In this document: one piece after another, positions 20,020 through 30,722 of the stretch | How positions within the stretch are numbered: position 1 is the first letter of the stretch | How the letters are laid out: each line of letters starts with the position of its first letter | Source of the DNA: Paenibacillus sp. FSL K6-3182 | GTDB taxonomy: Bacteria; Bacillota; Bacilli; Paenibacillales; Paenibacillaceae | Reading direction: 5' to 3' | NCBI RefSeq assembly: GCF_037976325.1 | Contig: NZ_CP150265.1 | Coordinates: forward strand, 3,591,501 to 3,655,500 | Length of the DNA: 64,000 bases | Made by a program: the position numbers and the translations under genes | Notes under the pieces: generated by a model | What the model was told of the DNA's origin: nothing | Seen by the model: only the letters and a program-made list of their open reading frames with translations | Database searches by the model: none

Positions 20020-20619
20020 TCAGTTCAACATACCATCTGGCTTGCCGCTGGGGGTCAAAAACAACCCGGTCGTAATAATCTGATAAAGAAAATGTTCAAG
20101 ATCGTCGCGGTTCATACTACTGCCATAGGTTAGAAAGTAATCGCAGGAACTGTTGAGCAATCCGACAATTCCCGCAGCAGCCAAGCTGCAATTGACATTG
20201 ATCATTACCCCCTCTTCCCGGCTTCCTTCCAGCACCTCTGCTATAAAACGAATATAACCGAGCTTCAGTTCATTCAATTCCTCTAGTACTTCCTGATCGA
20301 TTCCGTTCGACAATTCGTTGAACACGATATGTGCGAATCCGCTGGAATCCAGAAACAAGTCGAGATTGTGCCGGATGATTCGCCTGATTTGTTCTTCCAA
20401 CGAAAGATCAGTTTGCAGCTCATTCCGTATTCGATCGGTAATTACCTGCAGTCCATCCATTACGATCGTCTTAAACAGCTGTGCTTTTCCTGGAAAATGA
20501 TAATACAGCGTCCCTTTGGCAACCTTTGCTCTAAGTGCGATATCGTCCATACTAGCTCGGTGGTATCCATTTTCCGAGAAAACGTCTATCGCTGCTGACA
20601 TAATTTTCGTTTTGCTCAA
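20020..20619 (-). CDS. TetR-family repressor of the P450 operon
   Basis: A 199-residue TetR protein with the N-terminal helix-turn-helix (SMDDIALRAKVAKGTLYYHF) and a helical ligand domain. The start appears to be a TTG at 20617-20619, with AAGGAGAG about 12 bases upstream, a rather long spacing. It is transcribed ahead of the P450 gene from a promoter that carries a perfect 14-bp palindrome just downstream of the -10 box, so autorepression and ligand-induced expression of both genes are likely. Confidence 0.9.
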   Translation of the reverse strand: MSKTKIMSAAIDVFSENGYHRASMDDIALRAKVAKGTLYYHFPGKAQLFKTIVMDGLQVITDRIRNELQTDLSLEEQIRRIIRHNLDLFLDSSGFAHIVFNELSNGIDQEVLEELNELKLGYIRFIAEVLEGSREEGVMINVNCSLAAAGIVGLLNSSCDYFLTYGSSMNRDDLEHFLYQIITTGLFLTPSGKPDGMLN

Positions 20620-20647
20620 TGCGAAATGTCTCTCCTTTCCGCAATAA

Positions 20648-20705
20648 ACTGACTAGTCAGTACAATTAATATGCTTATGGTAACACTCGGTAAAATGATT
20701 GTCAA
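20648..20705 (-). promoter_or_regulatory. SigA-type promoter with TetR palindrome
   Basis: On the minus strand TTGACA (20705-20700), a 17-base spacer and TACCAT (20682-20677) form a promoter. The perfect palindrome ACTGACTAGTCAGT (20648-20661) lies in the initially transcribed region, a classic TetR-family operator placement. Confidence 0.8.
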
Positions 20706-20778
20706 TCATGATCGCCTTTTTCGTTATTCGGTACAAATTCTTGACATAGCACATTGCTAAGTATATGTACCGAAAAAA

Positions 20779-20806
20779 CAAAAAAACCACGATATACGTG
20801 GTTTTT
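20779..20806. terminator. Bidirectional terminator
   Basis: A 7-bp stem (AACCACG / CGTGGTT) with loop ATATA is flanked by A-runs on one side and T-runs on the other. It ends the minus-strand gene at 20847 and could also stop plus-strand transcripts. Confidence 0.8.
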
Positions 20807-20846
20807 AATAGCTTGTCTCCTATTTAAGCATGCTCAAGAGCTTCGT

Positions 20847-21212
20847 TCAGATTTCTATTTTTTCAAGCTTTTCAAAAACACCATCAACCCATTCTTGGTC
20901 ATCCCATAGTTTTGAATCATGTAGTTTTCTAACAGCGGGATGTCCAGTTACAATCGTGTCTACACCGTCTTTGTTTCCAAAGTACAAATCAACGATTTTT
21001 AATATTTTATTTTCTGTTTGAACTAACATCTTAAAGCTCATACCAGATCCTTGGTTCGAAAAAGGTAAATTTACGTAGTAGAGATTTTCATCAAGTTGCT
21101 TGAATTCTGCTTCCGCAAATTTTTTTTCCAGACCGAAAACAACACTAAACTCTCCCTTTAATTCTTTTCTTTGTTCTAGCTCAAGCATTTTATTTGTAAA
21201 TTTAAATCCCAC
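20847..21212 (-). CDS. Hypothetical protein, 121 residues
   Basis: A soluble, charged protein of unknown family, starting at a GTG that lies within the last codons of a short upstream frame; GTAGG is the only ribosome-site-like sequence. An internal ATG at residue 9 is an alternative start. Notable phrases are SGMSFKMLVQTENK and VTGHPAVRKLHDSK. It ends close to a terminator and appears to be the last gene of a two-cistron unit whose first cistron is truncated. I cannot assign a function. Confidence 0.6.
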   Translation of the reverse strand: MGFKFTNKMLELEQRKELKGEFSVVFGLEKKFAEAEFKQLDENLYYVNLPFSNQGSGMSFKMLVQTENKILKIVDLYFGNKDGVDTIVTGHPAVRKLHDSKLWDDQEWVDGVFEKLEKIEI

Positions 21213-21342
21213 CTACAAATGAATCGACCACTTCTATCCCACTATTTATCTGCGGACTTTGCTGAAGCATGCTATCTTGAGGAATTGGATTACTATCCCC
21301 ATTCCTTGGCAACAGACTAAATACACTTTCAAATATTTGATT
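21202..21342 (-). pseudogene. Possible 3' fragment of a gene upstream of the 121-aa protein
   Basis: A 46-codon open stretch (ending IEVVDSFVGGI and TAA) overlaps the GTG start of the next gene, as cistrons in one operon often do. It has natural-looking composition (LPRNGDSNPIPQD) but no start codon at its 5' end, where a TAG interrupts it. It may be the tail of a deleted gene, or begin at an internal ATG as a 22-residue peptide. Confidence 0.3.
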
Positions 21343-21369
21343 CTAAGAGGAGGACTCTCCGTTTGTCAA
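21340..21369 (-). promoter_or_regulatory. Candidate SigA promoter
   Basis: TTGACA (21369-21364), an 18-base spacer and TAGAAT (21345-21340) on the minus strand would transcribe the fragment and the 121-residue protein. Confidence 0.5.
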
Positions 21370-21406
21370 GGTGGGCCGTAATTCAAACTAGGAATAGCTT
21401 CTCCTA

Positions 21407-21712
21407 TTATTTCTTGTGCTTCAGCTTTCTTTTAATGTGAACACCGATCAAACCGATAATTATAAAGCATCCTCCCGTCACTATCATGCCGAGAAAATTA
21501 GTCGAAATTAAATCAGGATCGGGACCATTTCCTACTGGACCAATTTTAGGTTTATAAGCATCAAAATAATAAAAAACAGCTATTATTGTCATTAGGGTAC
21601 CTACTGATATATTAAATACTGATATCCATAGTTTATATTTATCTGGTTGTGTTATGAGTAAATAAATATTTTGGATGATTACGAAAGCCAAAAATATCCC
21701 TTTGTAGATCAC
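21407..21712 (-). CDS. Small membrane protein, unknown
   Basis: A protein of about 101 residues with three predicted membrane segments (IFLAFVIIQNIYLLI, WISVFNISVGTLMTIIAVFYY, FLGMIVTGGCFIIIGLIGV) and a basic C-terminus. The GTG at 21712 has AGGTGA seven bases upstream and is preferred; a TTG at 21733 would add seven residues. No family was recognised and the neighbours give no clue. Confidence 0.6.
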   Translation of the reverse strand: MIYKGIFLAFVIIQNIYLLITQPDKYKLWISVFNISVGTLMTIIAVFYYFDAYKPKIGPVGNGPDPDLISTNFLGMIVTGGCFIIIGLIGVHIKRKLKHKK

Positions 21713-21880
21713 CTTTATATCACCTATCCTCAAAATGTAATCGTACCTAATAAAACCTTTTATCAGTCACTATTGTTCGACTGTCCTGCCTGTTAGCTTA
21801 ACGGGCTGCCGTAAAATTGTATATAAACCTCAATGAATCCGCCCATTCGATATCCAGATGAGGGTGTTTTACATACTATA

Positions 21881-22561
21881 CTACCTATCCTGATCCTTTA
21901 TCACCTGCTCAATCCCCTTCAGAATCAGCTTCATGCCGAATTCAAACGCTCCGTCGGTCCCTATCAGATTGAATAGCCCATTTTTGTACATCCCTCGAAA
22001 CACTCCCGCATCTGTCTCGCTCATGGAGTCCAGAAGACTGGTTATCTCTCCATCACGAAGCTCTCCCTGCTCCTCAAGCATAGTGGATAATATGCGCTGA
22101 TACTGATAATTGTCCAGAACGAAGTAGAAGACATAGTTCACCAGGGTAAGAACGGCTTGTAATTTTTGCTCTTGCTCAAGTGGCGTCGATTCCATGCAGA
22201 GCAGCATTCGGTTGGTGAACCGGATCATGTCTGGTTCGTGGGGCAGCGTCAACATCATGAGCTGCGTGGAGCAGGGATATCGGCTGAGCACACTCCGTAC
22301 GGTTACCGCAAATTCCGCTAGTTGCTCCCTCCAATCCCCCTCAGAGTGAAACTCCTCCAAAATGATCTTCGATAAATGGTTGGCCAGGCGCTGGTAGAGA
22401 TTCTGCTTGCTCTTGAAATACCAGTACAGAGAGGGAGCCTGAATGCCCATACGATCGGCCAATCGCCTCATGCTGAATTTCTCAATGCCTTCCTCTCCAA
22501 GAAGCTCCCACGAGGTTTCCAAAATTTTATTCTCCGAAATCTGAGGTTGCTTTTTTTTCAT
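21881..22561 (-). CDS. TetR-family regulator with TetR_C-like domain
   Basis: A 226-residue regulator. The N-terminal DNA-binding part is clear (FSMRRLADRMGIQAPSLYWYFKSKQNLY), and the C-terminal part resembles the tetracycline-repressor-like fold (RYPCSTQLMMLTLPHEPDM, FEFGMKLILKGIE). It lies 118 bases downstream of the ABC exporter genes but behind their terminator, so it probably has its own promoter and a near-palindromic operator at 22580-22592. The nearest efflux target is the ABC pair; regulation of it is only a guess. Confidence 0.9.
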   Translation of the reverse strand: MKKKQPQISENKILETSWELLGEEGIEKFSMRRLADRMGIQAPSLYWYFKSKQNLYQRLANHLSKIILEEFHSEGDWREQLAEFAVTVRSVLSRYPCSTQLMMLTLPHEPDMIRFTNRMLLCMESTPLEQEQKLQAVLTLVNYVFYFVLDNYQYQRILSTMLEEQGELRDGEITSLLDSMSETDAGVFRGMYKNGLFNLIGTDGAFEFGMKLILKGIEQVIKDQDR

Positions 22562-22579
22562 CGGTATCCGTTCTTTTAT

Positions 22580-22592
22580 CTAACAGTGTAAG
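22580..22592 (-). promoter_or_regulatory. Candidate TetR operator
   Basis: The 13-base sequence CTAACAGTGTAAG is a near-palindrome (CTnACAnTGTnAG) located 19 bases upstream of the regulator start codon. Confidence 0.4.
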
Positions 22593-22641
22593 TTTTCGGT
22601 CCAGCAAAAAGTTAAAAGAACATCATCATAAAAAAGAATAA

Positions 22642-22666
22642 ACCCAGCACTGATACAGTACTGGGT
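22642..22666 (-). terminator. Terminator of the ABC exporter operon
   Basis: An 11-bp stem with one mismatch (ACCCAGcACTG / CAGTACTGGGT) and a 3-base loop is followed on the minus strand by TTTATTCTTTTTT. It begins 14 bases after the permease stop codon. Confidence 0.8.
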
Positions 22667-22679
22667 CGCATTTCTTCAT

Positions 22680-23447
22680 TTAAAACCGTTTTCTATAAAC
22701 CCTCATCGCAAAGAAGTAGGCTACAAACAAGATCCCTACGCACCAAGCAAGCGCAATCCATAATTCATTGCCCACCGGTTGGTTTGAAAGCAACGCGCGA
22801 ATGGCTTCAACGATCGAGGTTACCGGCTGGTTTTCAGCAAAGGCACGAACGACCGAAGGCATCGATTCAGTCGGCACAAATGCCGAGCTAATAAACGGAA
22901 GGAAGATGATCGGGTAGGAAAAAGCGCTTGCCCCATCCACCGATTTTGCCAATAATCCTGCAATGGCAGCGACCCAGGTTAATGCCAGCGTAAACAGCAT
23001 GAGTATGCCAGCTACTGCAAGCCAGTCTAGTATCCCAGCCGAAGAACGAAAACCCATAATCAGTGCTACGAGAATGATAACGACAACCGAGATAGCATTG
23101 GATACTAGTGAAGTCAGCACATGCCCCCATAGTAAGGTAGAACGCGAAATTGGCATGGAATGAAACCTCTCGAAAATACCTCGCTGTACATCGGTAAACA
23201 GACGAAATGCCGTGTAGGATATCCCGCTAGCAATCGCAATGAGCAGTATTCCGGGCAATAGATAATTAACATAGTTATCCGTACCGGTTTGAATTGCACC
23301 GCCAAACACATAGACGAACAATAGCATCATCGCAATCGGAGTGATACAGACCGTGACGATGGTGTCCATACTACGGGAAATATGGCGCATGGAACGTCCG
23401 AGCATAACACCCAAATCGTTAAAAAAATGTTTTTTTACCGTCTCCAT
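22680..23447 (-). CDS. ABC-2 type exporter permease (DrrB-like)
   Basis: A 255-residue protein with about six membrane helices and the ABC-2 architecture of daunorubicin-type exporters. Visible are an N-terminal amphipathic stretch, GISYTAFRLFTDVQRGIFERFHSMPISRSTLLWGH (split here as the family cytoplasmic loop) and FLPFISSAFVPTESMP. Its ATG follows directly after the TAA of the ATPase gene (TAAATG), so the two are translationally coupled. It should form the channel of an exporter of a hydrophobic compound. The substrate is unknown. Confidence 0.9.
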   Translation of the reverse strand: METVKKHFFNDLGVMLGRSMRHISRSMDTIVTVCITPIAMMLLFVYVFGGAIQTGTDNYVNYLLPGILLIAIASGISYTAFRLFTDVQRGIFERFHSMPISRSTLLWGHVLTSLVSNAISVVVIILVALIMGFRSSAGILDWLAVAGILMLFTLALTWVAAIAGLLAKSVDGASAFSYPIIFLPFISSAFVPTESMPSVVRAFAENQPVTSIVEAIRALLSNQPVGNELWIALAWCVGILFVAYFFAMRVYRKRF

Positions 23448-24209
23448 TTATGCTCCCTCCTTCTTGCCAATAATGGAGAGGAATATCTCTTCCAATGTCG
23501 GCTGCTTTTCAATATACTCCACTTTCGTTGATGGAAACATCTTTTTTAGCTCCAAAAGCGTACCACTGGCGATGATTTTACCCTTGTGCAGAATAGCTAT
23601 TCGGTCAGCGAGCTGTTCCGCCTCTTCCAAATACTGCGTAGTTAGGAATACCGTAGTGCCGCTGTCTGCAAGCTCCTTCACGATCTTCCAAACCTCGATG
23701 CGTGCCTCGGGATCAAGGCCAGTGGTCGGCTCGTCGAGGAAAATAACCTGCGGTTTCCCTACAAAGCTCAATGCGATGTCGAGCCTGCGGCGCATCCCAC
23801 CCGAATAAGTAGATACCCTGCGGTTGGCGGCGTCTGTCAGGCCAAAGCGTTTAAGCAAGTCGTCCGCAACTTGCCGCGGATTACTCAGGTATCGCAGTTT
23901 GGCAATCATGATTAGATTTTCCCGTCCGGTCATTAGTTCGTCTACAGCGGCAAATTGTCCGGTTAAACTAATTGCCTGCCTCACATGATCAGGTTTGGAC
24001 GCTACATCGAATCCCTCAACGACGGCGGTTCCACTGTCTTGTTTGAGCAGCGTAGTGAGGATTTTGACAACCGTCGTTTTACCTGCCCCATTTGAACCGA
24101 GCAGTGCAAAAATACTGCCCTTTTCCACCTCGAAATCTACTCCCTTAAGGACGGCAAGCTCTTTGTAAGACTTTTGCAGACCTATAACTTGAATTGATTT
24201 GTTTTTCAT
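23448..24209 (-). CDS. ABC exporter ATPase (DrrA-like)
   Basis: A 253-residue ATPase starting at ATG 24207-24209, behind a strong GGAGGGG site; a longer frame to 24275 would overlap the pentapeptide-repeat gene. Walker A is GSNGAGKTT (residues 38-46), the signature is TYSGGMRRRLD, and Walker B is VIFLDEPTTGLDP. It is DrrA-like in length and C-terminus (PTLEEIFLSIIGK). It powers export together with the permease encoded immediately downstream. Confidence 0.93.
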   Translation of the reverse strand: MKNKSIQVIGLQKSYKELAVLKGVDFEVEKGSIFALLGSNGAGKTTVVKILTTLLKQDSGTAVVEGFDVASKPDHVRQAISLTGQFAAVDELMTGRENLIMIAKLRYLSNPRQVADDLLKRFGLTDAANRRVSTYSGGMRRRLDIALSFVGKPQVIFLDEPTTGLDPEARIEVWKIVKELADSGTTVFLTTQYLEEAEQLADRIAILHKGKIIASGTLLELKKMFPSTKVEYIEKQPTLEEIFLSIIGKKEGA

Positions 24210-24222
24210 GTTTTTCCCCTCC

Positions 24223-25089
24223 TTATCGAACTGTAACCTTAGACAATTCGGCTCCCATGCCTTTAAGCGCAGCATAGGTCAGCTTATCCATGACTGCGTC
24301 GTCAAAGCAGATGGTTTTGATGGAGCGGTAATACTTATTAGTCAAGGAAAAAAATGCTTGAAAAGAAACATTCTTGAGTGTAGCACCCTTAAACGAAACT
24401 TCATTTATAGCAGACTTGTCAAACTTAACGCCGATAAAGGTTTGCCCGTCAAGACACAGCCCACTCAGGTCACAATATTTGAAGTCCACGCCGTCAAAGA
24501 TACAACCTTCAAAAATTGTTTTTTTAAGGTCGATCTTGTTTAGCGTGACGTCGGTCAGTTTTACGCCTGTGAATTTTGCTCCTTCCATCCCTGAAATGCT
24601 GAAGTTGGTGCGTACAAGGATCGATTTATTGAAGCTCGCATTGGAAAGATCATTGACAGATAGGGTACAGTCGGTCAGATTTGCGCCGTTAAAATTGGCT
24701 TCACGTATGTCGCTGCTCTTAAAGGTGCTTCCGGTCAAGTCTGCTCCTGCAAAGTCAGAGCCGTGTAATGCACTCGATGTGAAATTTCCTTTATGCGCAA
24801 TAACACCTGCAAAGTCACTCTTTGGCAAATTGCTCGCGCTAAAGTTTGTCAGTACTTGCCTCTCCAGCGAGCGGGAGAGATTGGCGACTTCCAGTATCGT
24901 TTCCTCGATGTCGCCAATGCTCTCAATGGTCTTATTAAACGCTGTTTCATCGTCTTTGCCCTCGGCTTTAAGTTCACGGTACCTCTCCTGTAAATCGGAG
25001 AGCAGGTCGGCTTTTAATTCGGTGACGCTTTTCACCCCATCGTATGGCGTAAAAACGTCGTTCAAATAATTCGTCAATTTCTGATTCAT
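24223..25089 (-). CDS. Pentapeptide-repeat protein with N-terminal HAAS-like domain
   Basis: A 288-residue protein starting at ATG 25087-25089, with AGGAGG nine bases upstream. Residues 1-75 (YLNDVFTPYDGVKSVTELKADLLSDL, split as a helical signalling region) resemble the HAAS/DUF1700 domain that accompanies PadR regulators. From about residue 80 there are many A(D/N)LxX-type pentapeptides such as SDFAG, ADLTG, ANFNG, ANLTD and ASFNK, predicting a right-handed quadrilateral beta-helix. It lies between the PadR gene and the ABC exporter. It may modulate the exporter or sense its inducer; no enzymatic motif is seen. Confidence 0.85.
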   Translation of the reverse strand: MNQKLTNYLNDVFTPYDGVKSVTELKADLLSDLQERYRELKAEGKDDETAFNKTIESIGDIEETILEVANLSRSLERQVLTNFSASNLPKSDFAGVIAHKGNFTSSALHGSDFAGADLTGSTFKSSDIREANFNGANLTDCTLSVNDLSNASFNKSILVRTNFSISGMEGAKFTGVKLTDVTLNKIDLKKTIFEGCIFDGVDFKYCDLSGLCLDGQTFIGVKFDKSAINEVSFKGATLKNVSFQAFFSLTNKYYRSIKTICFDDAVMDKLTYAALKGMGAELSKVTVR

Positions 25090-25102
25090 CACATCAAACC
25101 TC

Positions 25103-25432
25103 CTATAGTAAGTTTTCAAGCACGCGTTTTGCATACTCCCAGTTGCTATTGTTGCGGGCATATGTTTCCTTGCCCTTCTCGGTAATTCTAAAATATTTGC
25201 GCCGTCCACCCTGTGATTCATCGCCCCAGTACCACTCGATATCACCGTCTGTCTCAAGACGTCTAACACTGGAATACATGGTCGCTTCTTTTAGTTCATA
25301 CTCACCGCCCGAGCGCTCCGCGATCAATTTGACAATTTCGTATCCATAGCGATCATCTTCGGATAATAGTCGCAATATCATCGTATCGGTATGTCCGCGC
25401 AGCAGGTCGGATGTAATTTTGTTCTCACTCAT
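25103..25432 (-). CDS. PadR-family transcriptional regulator
   Basis: A 109-residue PadR repressor. The winged helix is visible (MILRLLSEDDRYGYEIVKLI, ATMYSSVRRLETDGDIEW, RRKYFRITEKGK). It is the first gene of an operon with the pentapeptide-repeat protein and the ABC exporter; the next start lies 13 bases after its stop. Related PadR regulators such as LmrR repress neighbouring drug exporters and bind the drug. The promoter upstream has near-consensus boxes and a short GTAT-N8-ATAC inverted repeat that could be its operator. Confidence 0.93.
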   Translation of the reverse strand: MSENKITSDLLRGHTDTMILRLLSEDDRYGYEIVKLIAERSGGEYELKEATMYSSVRRLETDGDIEWYWGDESQGGRRKYFRITEKGKETYARNNSNWEYAKRVLENLL

Positions 25433-25451
25433 TTAATCACCCCGCAACTGT

Positions 25452-25480
25452 ATAATACGACATACTACTGTGACTGTCAA
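25452..25480 (-). promoter_or_regulatory. Strong SigA promoter of the PadR/exporter operon
   Basis: TTGACA (25480-25475), a 17-base spacer and TATTAT (25457-25452) on the minus strand. The inverted repeat GTATAATACGACATAC spans the -10 region and is a candidate PadR site. Confidence 0.85.
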
Positions 25481-25558
25481 GGTACTATTTTAATCAAAAT
25501 ACTGTTTCTGTGATTTCCGAAGCCTAACCCTATCGATTTTAGTTGTAAAATGCAAAAT

Positions 25559-25582
25559 GAACCCAAGGATCCCCTTGGGTTC
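25559..25582 (-). terminator. Terminator of the oxidase pseudogene
   Basis: A perfect 10-bp stem (GAACCCAAGG / CCTTGGGTTC) with a 4-base loop is followed on the minus strand by ATTTTGCATTTT. It lies about 100 bases beyond the oxidase stop codon. Confidence 0.65.
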
Positions 25583-25682
25583 ACGCGATTAGTGACCTTG
25601 TGTGTCTTTGCTGCTTGGCATGTGACATGATATCCCCCACAACTTAACTGTGAGAAAGTACCTTATTTCAATTCATTCTCAT

Positions 25683-27026
25683 TCAAGCCGGTGGAATACT
25701 TTGAGGATTGTTGAACACATTATTTGGATCATACTTAGCTTTTACTCTACGTAGCCTAGGAAAGTTTTTACCATAATAAACAGGACCAGAACATTTGATA
25801 CCTTGGTCTGGTACATTGATATAGGAGCCTACGATATATGGCTGCAGCTTATGCCTTGTGTTCCGTGCTAAGGCAATATTTTTAGCGGCATGAGATGGCT
25901 TAACCCATGAGCTGTTCCATTCGACATAAAATTTGGCTTTACGCCAGTAGAATGCTGTGGCTTTAGGTGCGATTCGGCTTATGGCACCACCCCAGTTAAG
26001 GAAGAAGAAGCCGGCCGGAGTCCCTCCCTCAGCGTTTTCTAGAAACTCGCGCATAACTTTATAGGCTTTATCTGGAAAAGGACGTCTGCCGAAGCCGCTT
26101 GAAAACTGGTTGCTGAACTTTTGTGTCAGCACTGGATCAGGAGCTAACAAAAACTTTGTAGCTTCAAGATATGGTAACAATCGGATGGTTTTTTTTGTAG
26201 GCGTCCCCACGCTTAGAATAGGCTCTAATTGACGCAGGGCTTCCGTTTTAGATCCAAGAAACAGACCGAGCATGCTAACATTTCCACCCTTTTTGGGCCC
26301 AACATTTAATTCGCTGCCCAATCTGGTGCTGGCATTAGGAGCCCAGACTTGCCATTTCTTTACGACTTTTTCGAACTGCTCCCATGGCCACGTTACGCTG
26401 AAGACGGTAGCTTTGGCTGGAGCACGCAGAACTTTGAATTTGTATTTTGTGTATACGCCAAAGTTACCGCCTCCTCCACCGCGGGAAGCCCATAGGAGAT
26501 CGGAATTGCGTTTTTTATTTGCCCGGATTACTCTTCCCTTAGCGTCAACCATTTCTAGTCCGATGAGATTGTCGCTAATGAGGCCAGTCGTTCTTTGGAG
26601 CGGACCAATCCCTCCGCCAAGTGTAATTCCACCGATTCCAACCGAAGGACTATCACCAAACGGTGCGATAAAACCTTGTCTTGCCAATTTGTCTACGACT
26701 CTTCCTACCCGATTGCCTGACTCAACCACAACAGTTCTGCACTTTTTATTCAACTTGATTTTCTTCATTTCGCTAACATCGATGACAATGCCTCCGTTAA
26801 CTTGAGAAAGGTTGGTCTCCAAGGCGTGCCGTCCACTTCTCGGGCGAATAGGAACATTATTTTTGCGAGCTCATCTTATAGCGTTTGCAACATCCTGTGT
26901 TCTTTGGGCAAAAACAAAAACTTTTGGAAATCTGTCGGTATGAGGATCCCAATTCTTACGAGCCGCTTCATAACCAGGGTTTCCCTTGAAAATCACTCGC
27001 CCCGTAAGTTTCGTTATTGATTTCAT
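25683..27026 (-). pseudogene. FAD-linked oxidase (berberine-bridge type) with a premature stop
   Basis: The full frame begins at ATG 27024-27026 behind GGAG (8-base spacing) and encodes GRVIFKGNPGYEAARKNWD, then reaches a TGA at 26871-26873 where the family has Trp (RWARKNN). The same frame continues without any shift to 25683. Downstream are the flavinylation His in RSGRHALE, the PP-loop GIGGITLGGG and the BBE C-terminus (YYGKNFPRLRRVKAKYDP). A TTG at 26822 could only restart a truncated protein lacking part of the FAD domain. A single nonsense mutation, a sequencing error or read-through are the options. The intact product would be a flavin-dependent oxidase of sugars or small phenolics. 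Confidence 0.85.
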
Positions 27027-27215
27027 CTATCCAACTCCTTTATCCATTTCTCCCGCAATTTAGACAGTTGCCATGTATCGTATGGTGTGTTTAACCGGTT
27101 GGTATAGACTGCTGCTGATAAAGTTTATATAAATCAGAACTCGAAAGATCATGGTTTTCATTATTTGTCTTTACAAGTGCATGAATGTTGAACTGATATT
27201 TGTATTCCAAACTAA

Positions 27216-27266
27216 AAACAGTGACAGTCATGAACAAATAAATAATGTCCTAGACTGTCACTGTTT
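27216..27266 (-). terminator. Terminator of the methyltransferase gene
   Basis: A perfect 14-bp stem (AAACAGTGACAGTC / GACTGTCACTGTTT) with a 23-base loop precedes TTAGTTTGG on the minus strand. The remaining intergenic bases 27027-27215 and 27267-27357 show nothing else. Confidence 0.7.
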
Positions 27267-27357
27267 CAATGCACTAATGACTACTTTTTCGTACTCGGTG
27301 CAGTTCTATTTCCTTTAAGTTATGTTTTAGATAGTGTTGAAAAATATATGATTATGT

Positions 27358-27987
27358 TTACGATGTTTTCTTGCACTTTATAATTAAAAAATGGATTGGA
27401 GGTGCATTTTTCGTGTTCTTATTTGGCTCGTCAATTTCTGAAATCTTTACCAGTCCATATTTTTCAAAATCTTGTTTTATGGAATCATCATCATAAAAAT
27501 ACATTTTTACGCCTTCCATTATCTCGAAATAGTCTTTAGCCAATTGTTTGCCCTTTCCGAACATTGGGGCTTTTTGTGAAACCGTTGTAAAAACCAAATA
27601 TCCATTTGGCTTTAACTGATCATAACAATCTTGAATAAACTTTTCTCTCTCGCGATTATCCAATAAGTGAATAAGCGCATGACTGAATATACCATCATAG
27701 AGCTTGTTATCAAAGGGCATATCCGTTACTGAACCATGAAAAATACTTATATCAAGCCCGTTATCCTTCGCCAAATCAATCGCTGTATTTGAAATTTCTA
27801 TACCTGTTACATTTATTCCATTGTCAATAAAAACCTTTGCATTTCTGCCATAACCAATACCTGGAATCAGAATGTCCTTAACATTCTTTTCAAGGAAAAA
27901 GTCCTTTGTTGCGATTGCGGAGTCTGTAGGTTCAAATCCCCACATCGTTTGTTTTTCTATAAAACTTGATTCCCAAAATTCCGTCAT
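27358..27987 (-). CDS. Class I SAM-dependent methyltransferase
   Basis: A 209-residue protein starting at ATG 27985-27987 with AAAGGAG six bases upstream; the frame could extend to 28035 but without a ribosome site. The SAM-binding motif I is ILIPGIGYGRNA and the acidic strand end is GIEISN. DGIFSHALIHLL fits motif IV-V of small-molecule methyltransferases (Tellurite-resistance/TehB-like group). It is 47 bases downstream of the rifampin phosphotransferase gene with no terminator between, so the two are probably co-transcribed. The substrate is unknown. Confidence 0.85.
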   Translation of the reverse strand: MTEFWESSFIEKQTMWGFEPTDSAIATKDFFLEKNVKDILIPGIGYGRNAKVFIDNGINVTGIEISNTAIDLAKDNGLDISIFHGSVTDMPFDNKLYDGIFSHALIHLLDNREREKFIQDCYDQLKPNGYLVFTTVSQKAPMFGKGKQLAKDYFEIMEGVKMYFYDDDSIKQDFEKYGLVKISEIDEPNKNTKNAPPIHFLIIKCKKTS

Positions 27988-28034
27988 ATCTCTATCTCCT
28001 TTATGACTTAAATTAAATGTTATCTTGCTAGCCA

Positions 28035-30650
<2,616 letters not shown>

Positions 30651-30687
30651 TCAATATCTCCCCTATCCAATAAACTGAGTAAAAGAT

Positions 30688-30716
30688 TTGACAAGAGCTT
30701 AGCAGCATGATACAAT
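30688..30716 (+). promoter_or_regulatory. Divergent SigA promoter inside the rph leader
   Basis: Plus-strand TTGACA (30688-30693), an exact 17-base spacer and TACAAT (30711-30716). It points away from rph and lies inside the predicted rph 5' leader. Confidence 0.7.
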
Positions 30717-30722
30717 GAAATT

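Noticed and set aside
20741..20769. Plus-strand TTGACA-17-TATGTA promoter-like sequence
   Set aside because: It would run into a terminator within about 40 bases and no gene follows, so it is probably fortuitous.
24374..25069. 231-codon plus-strand frame opposite the pentapeptide-repeat gene
   Set aside because: Its length follows from the repetitive codons on the other strand; the minus-strand protein has clear pentapeptide repeats and a good ribosome site.
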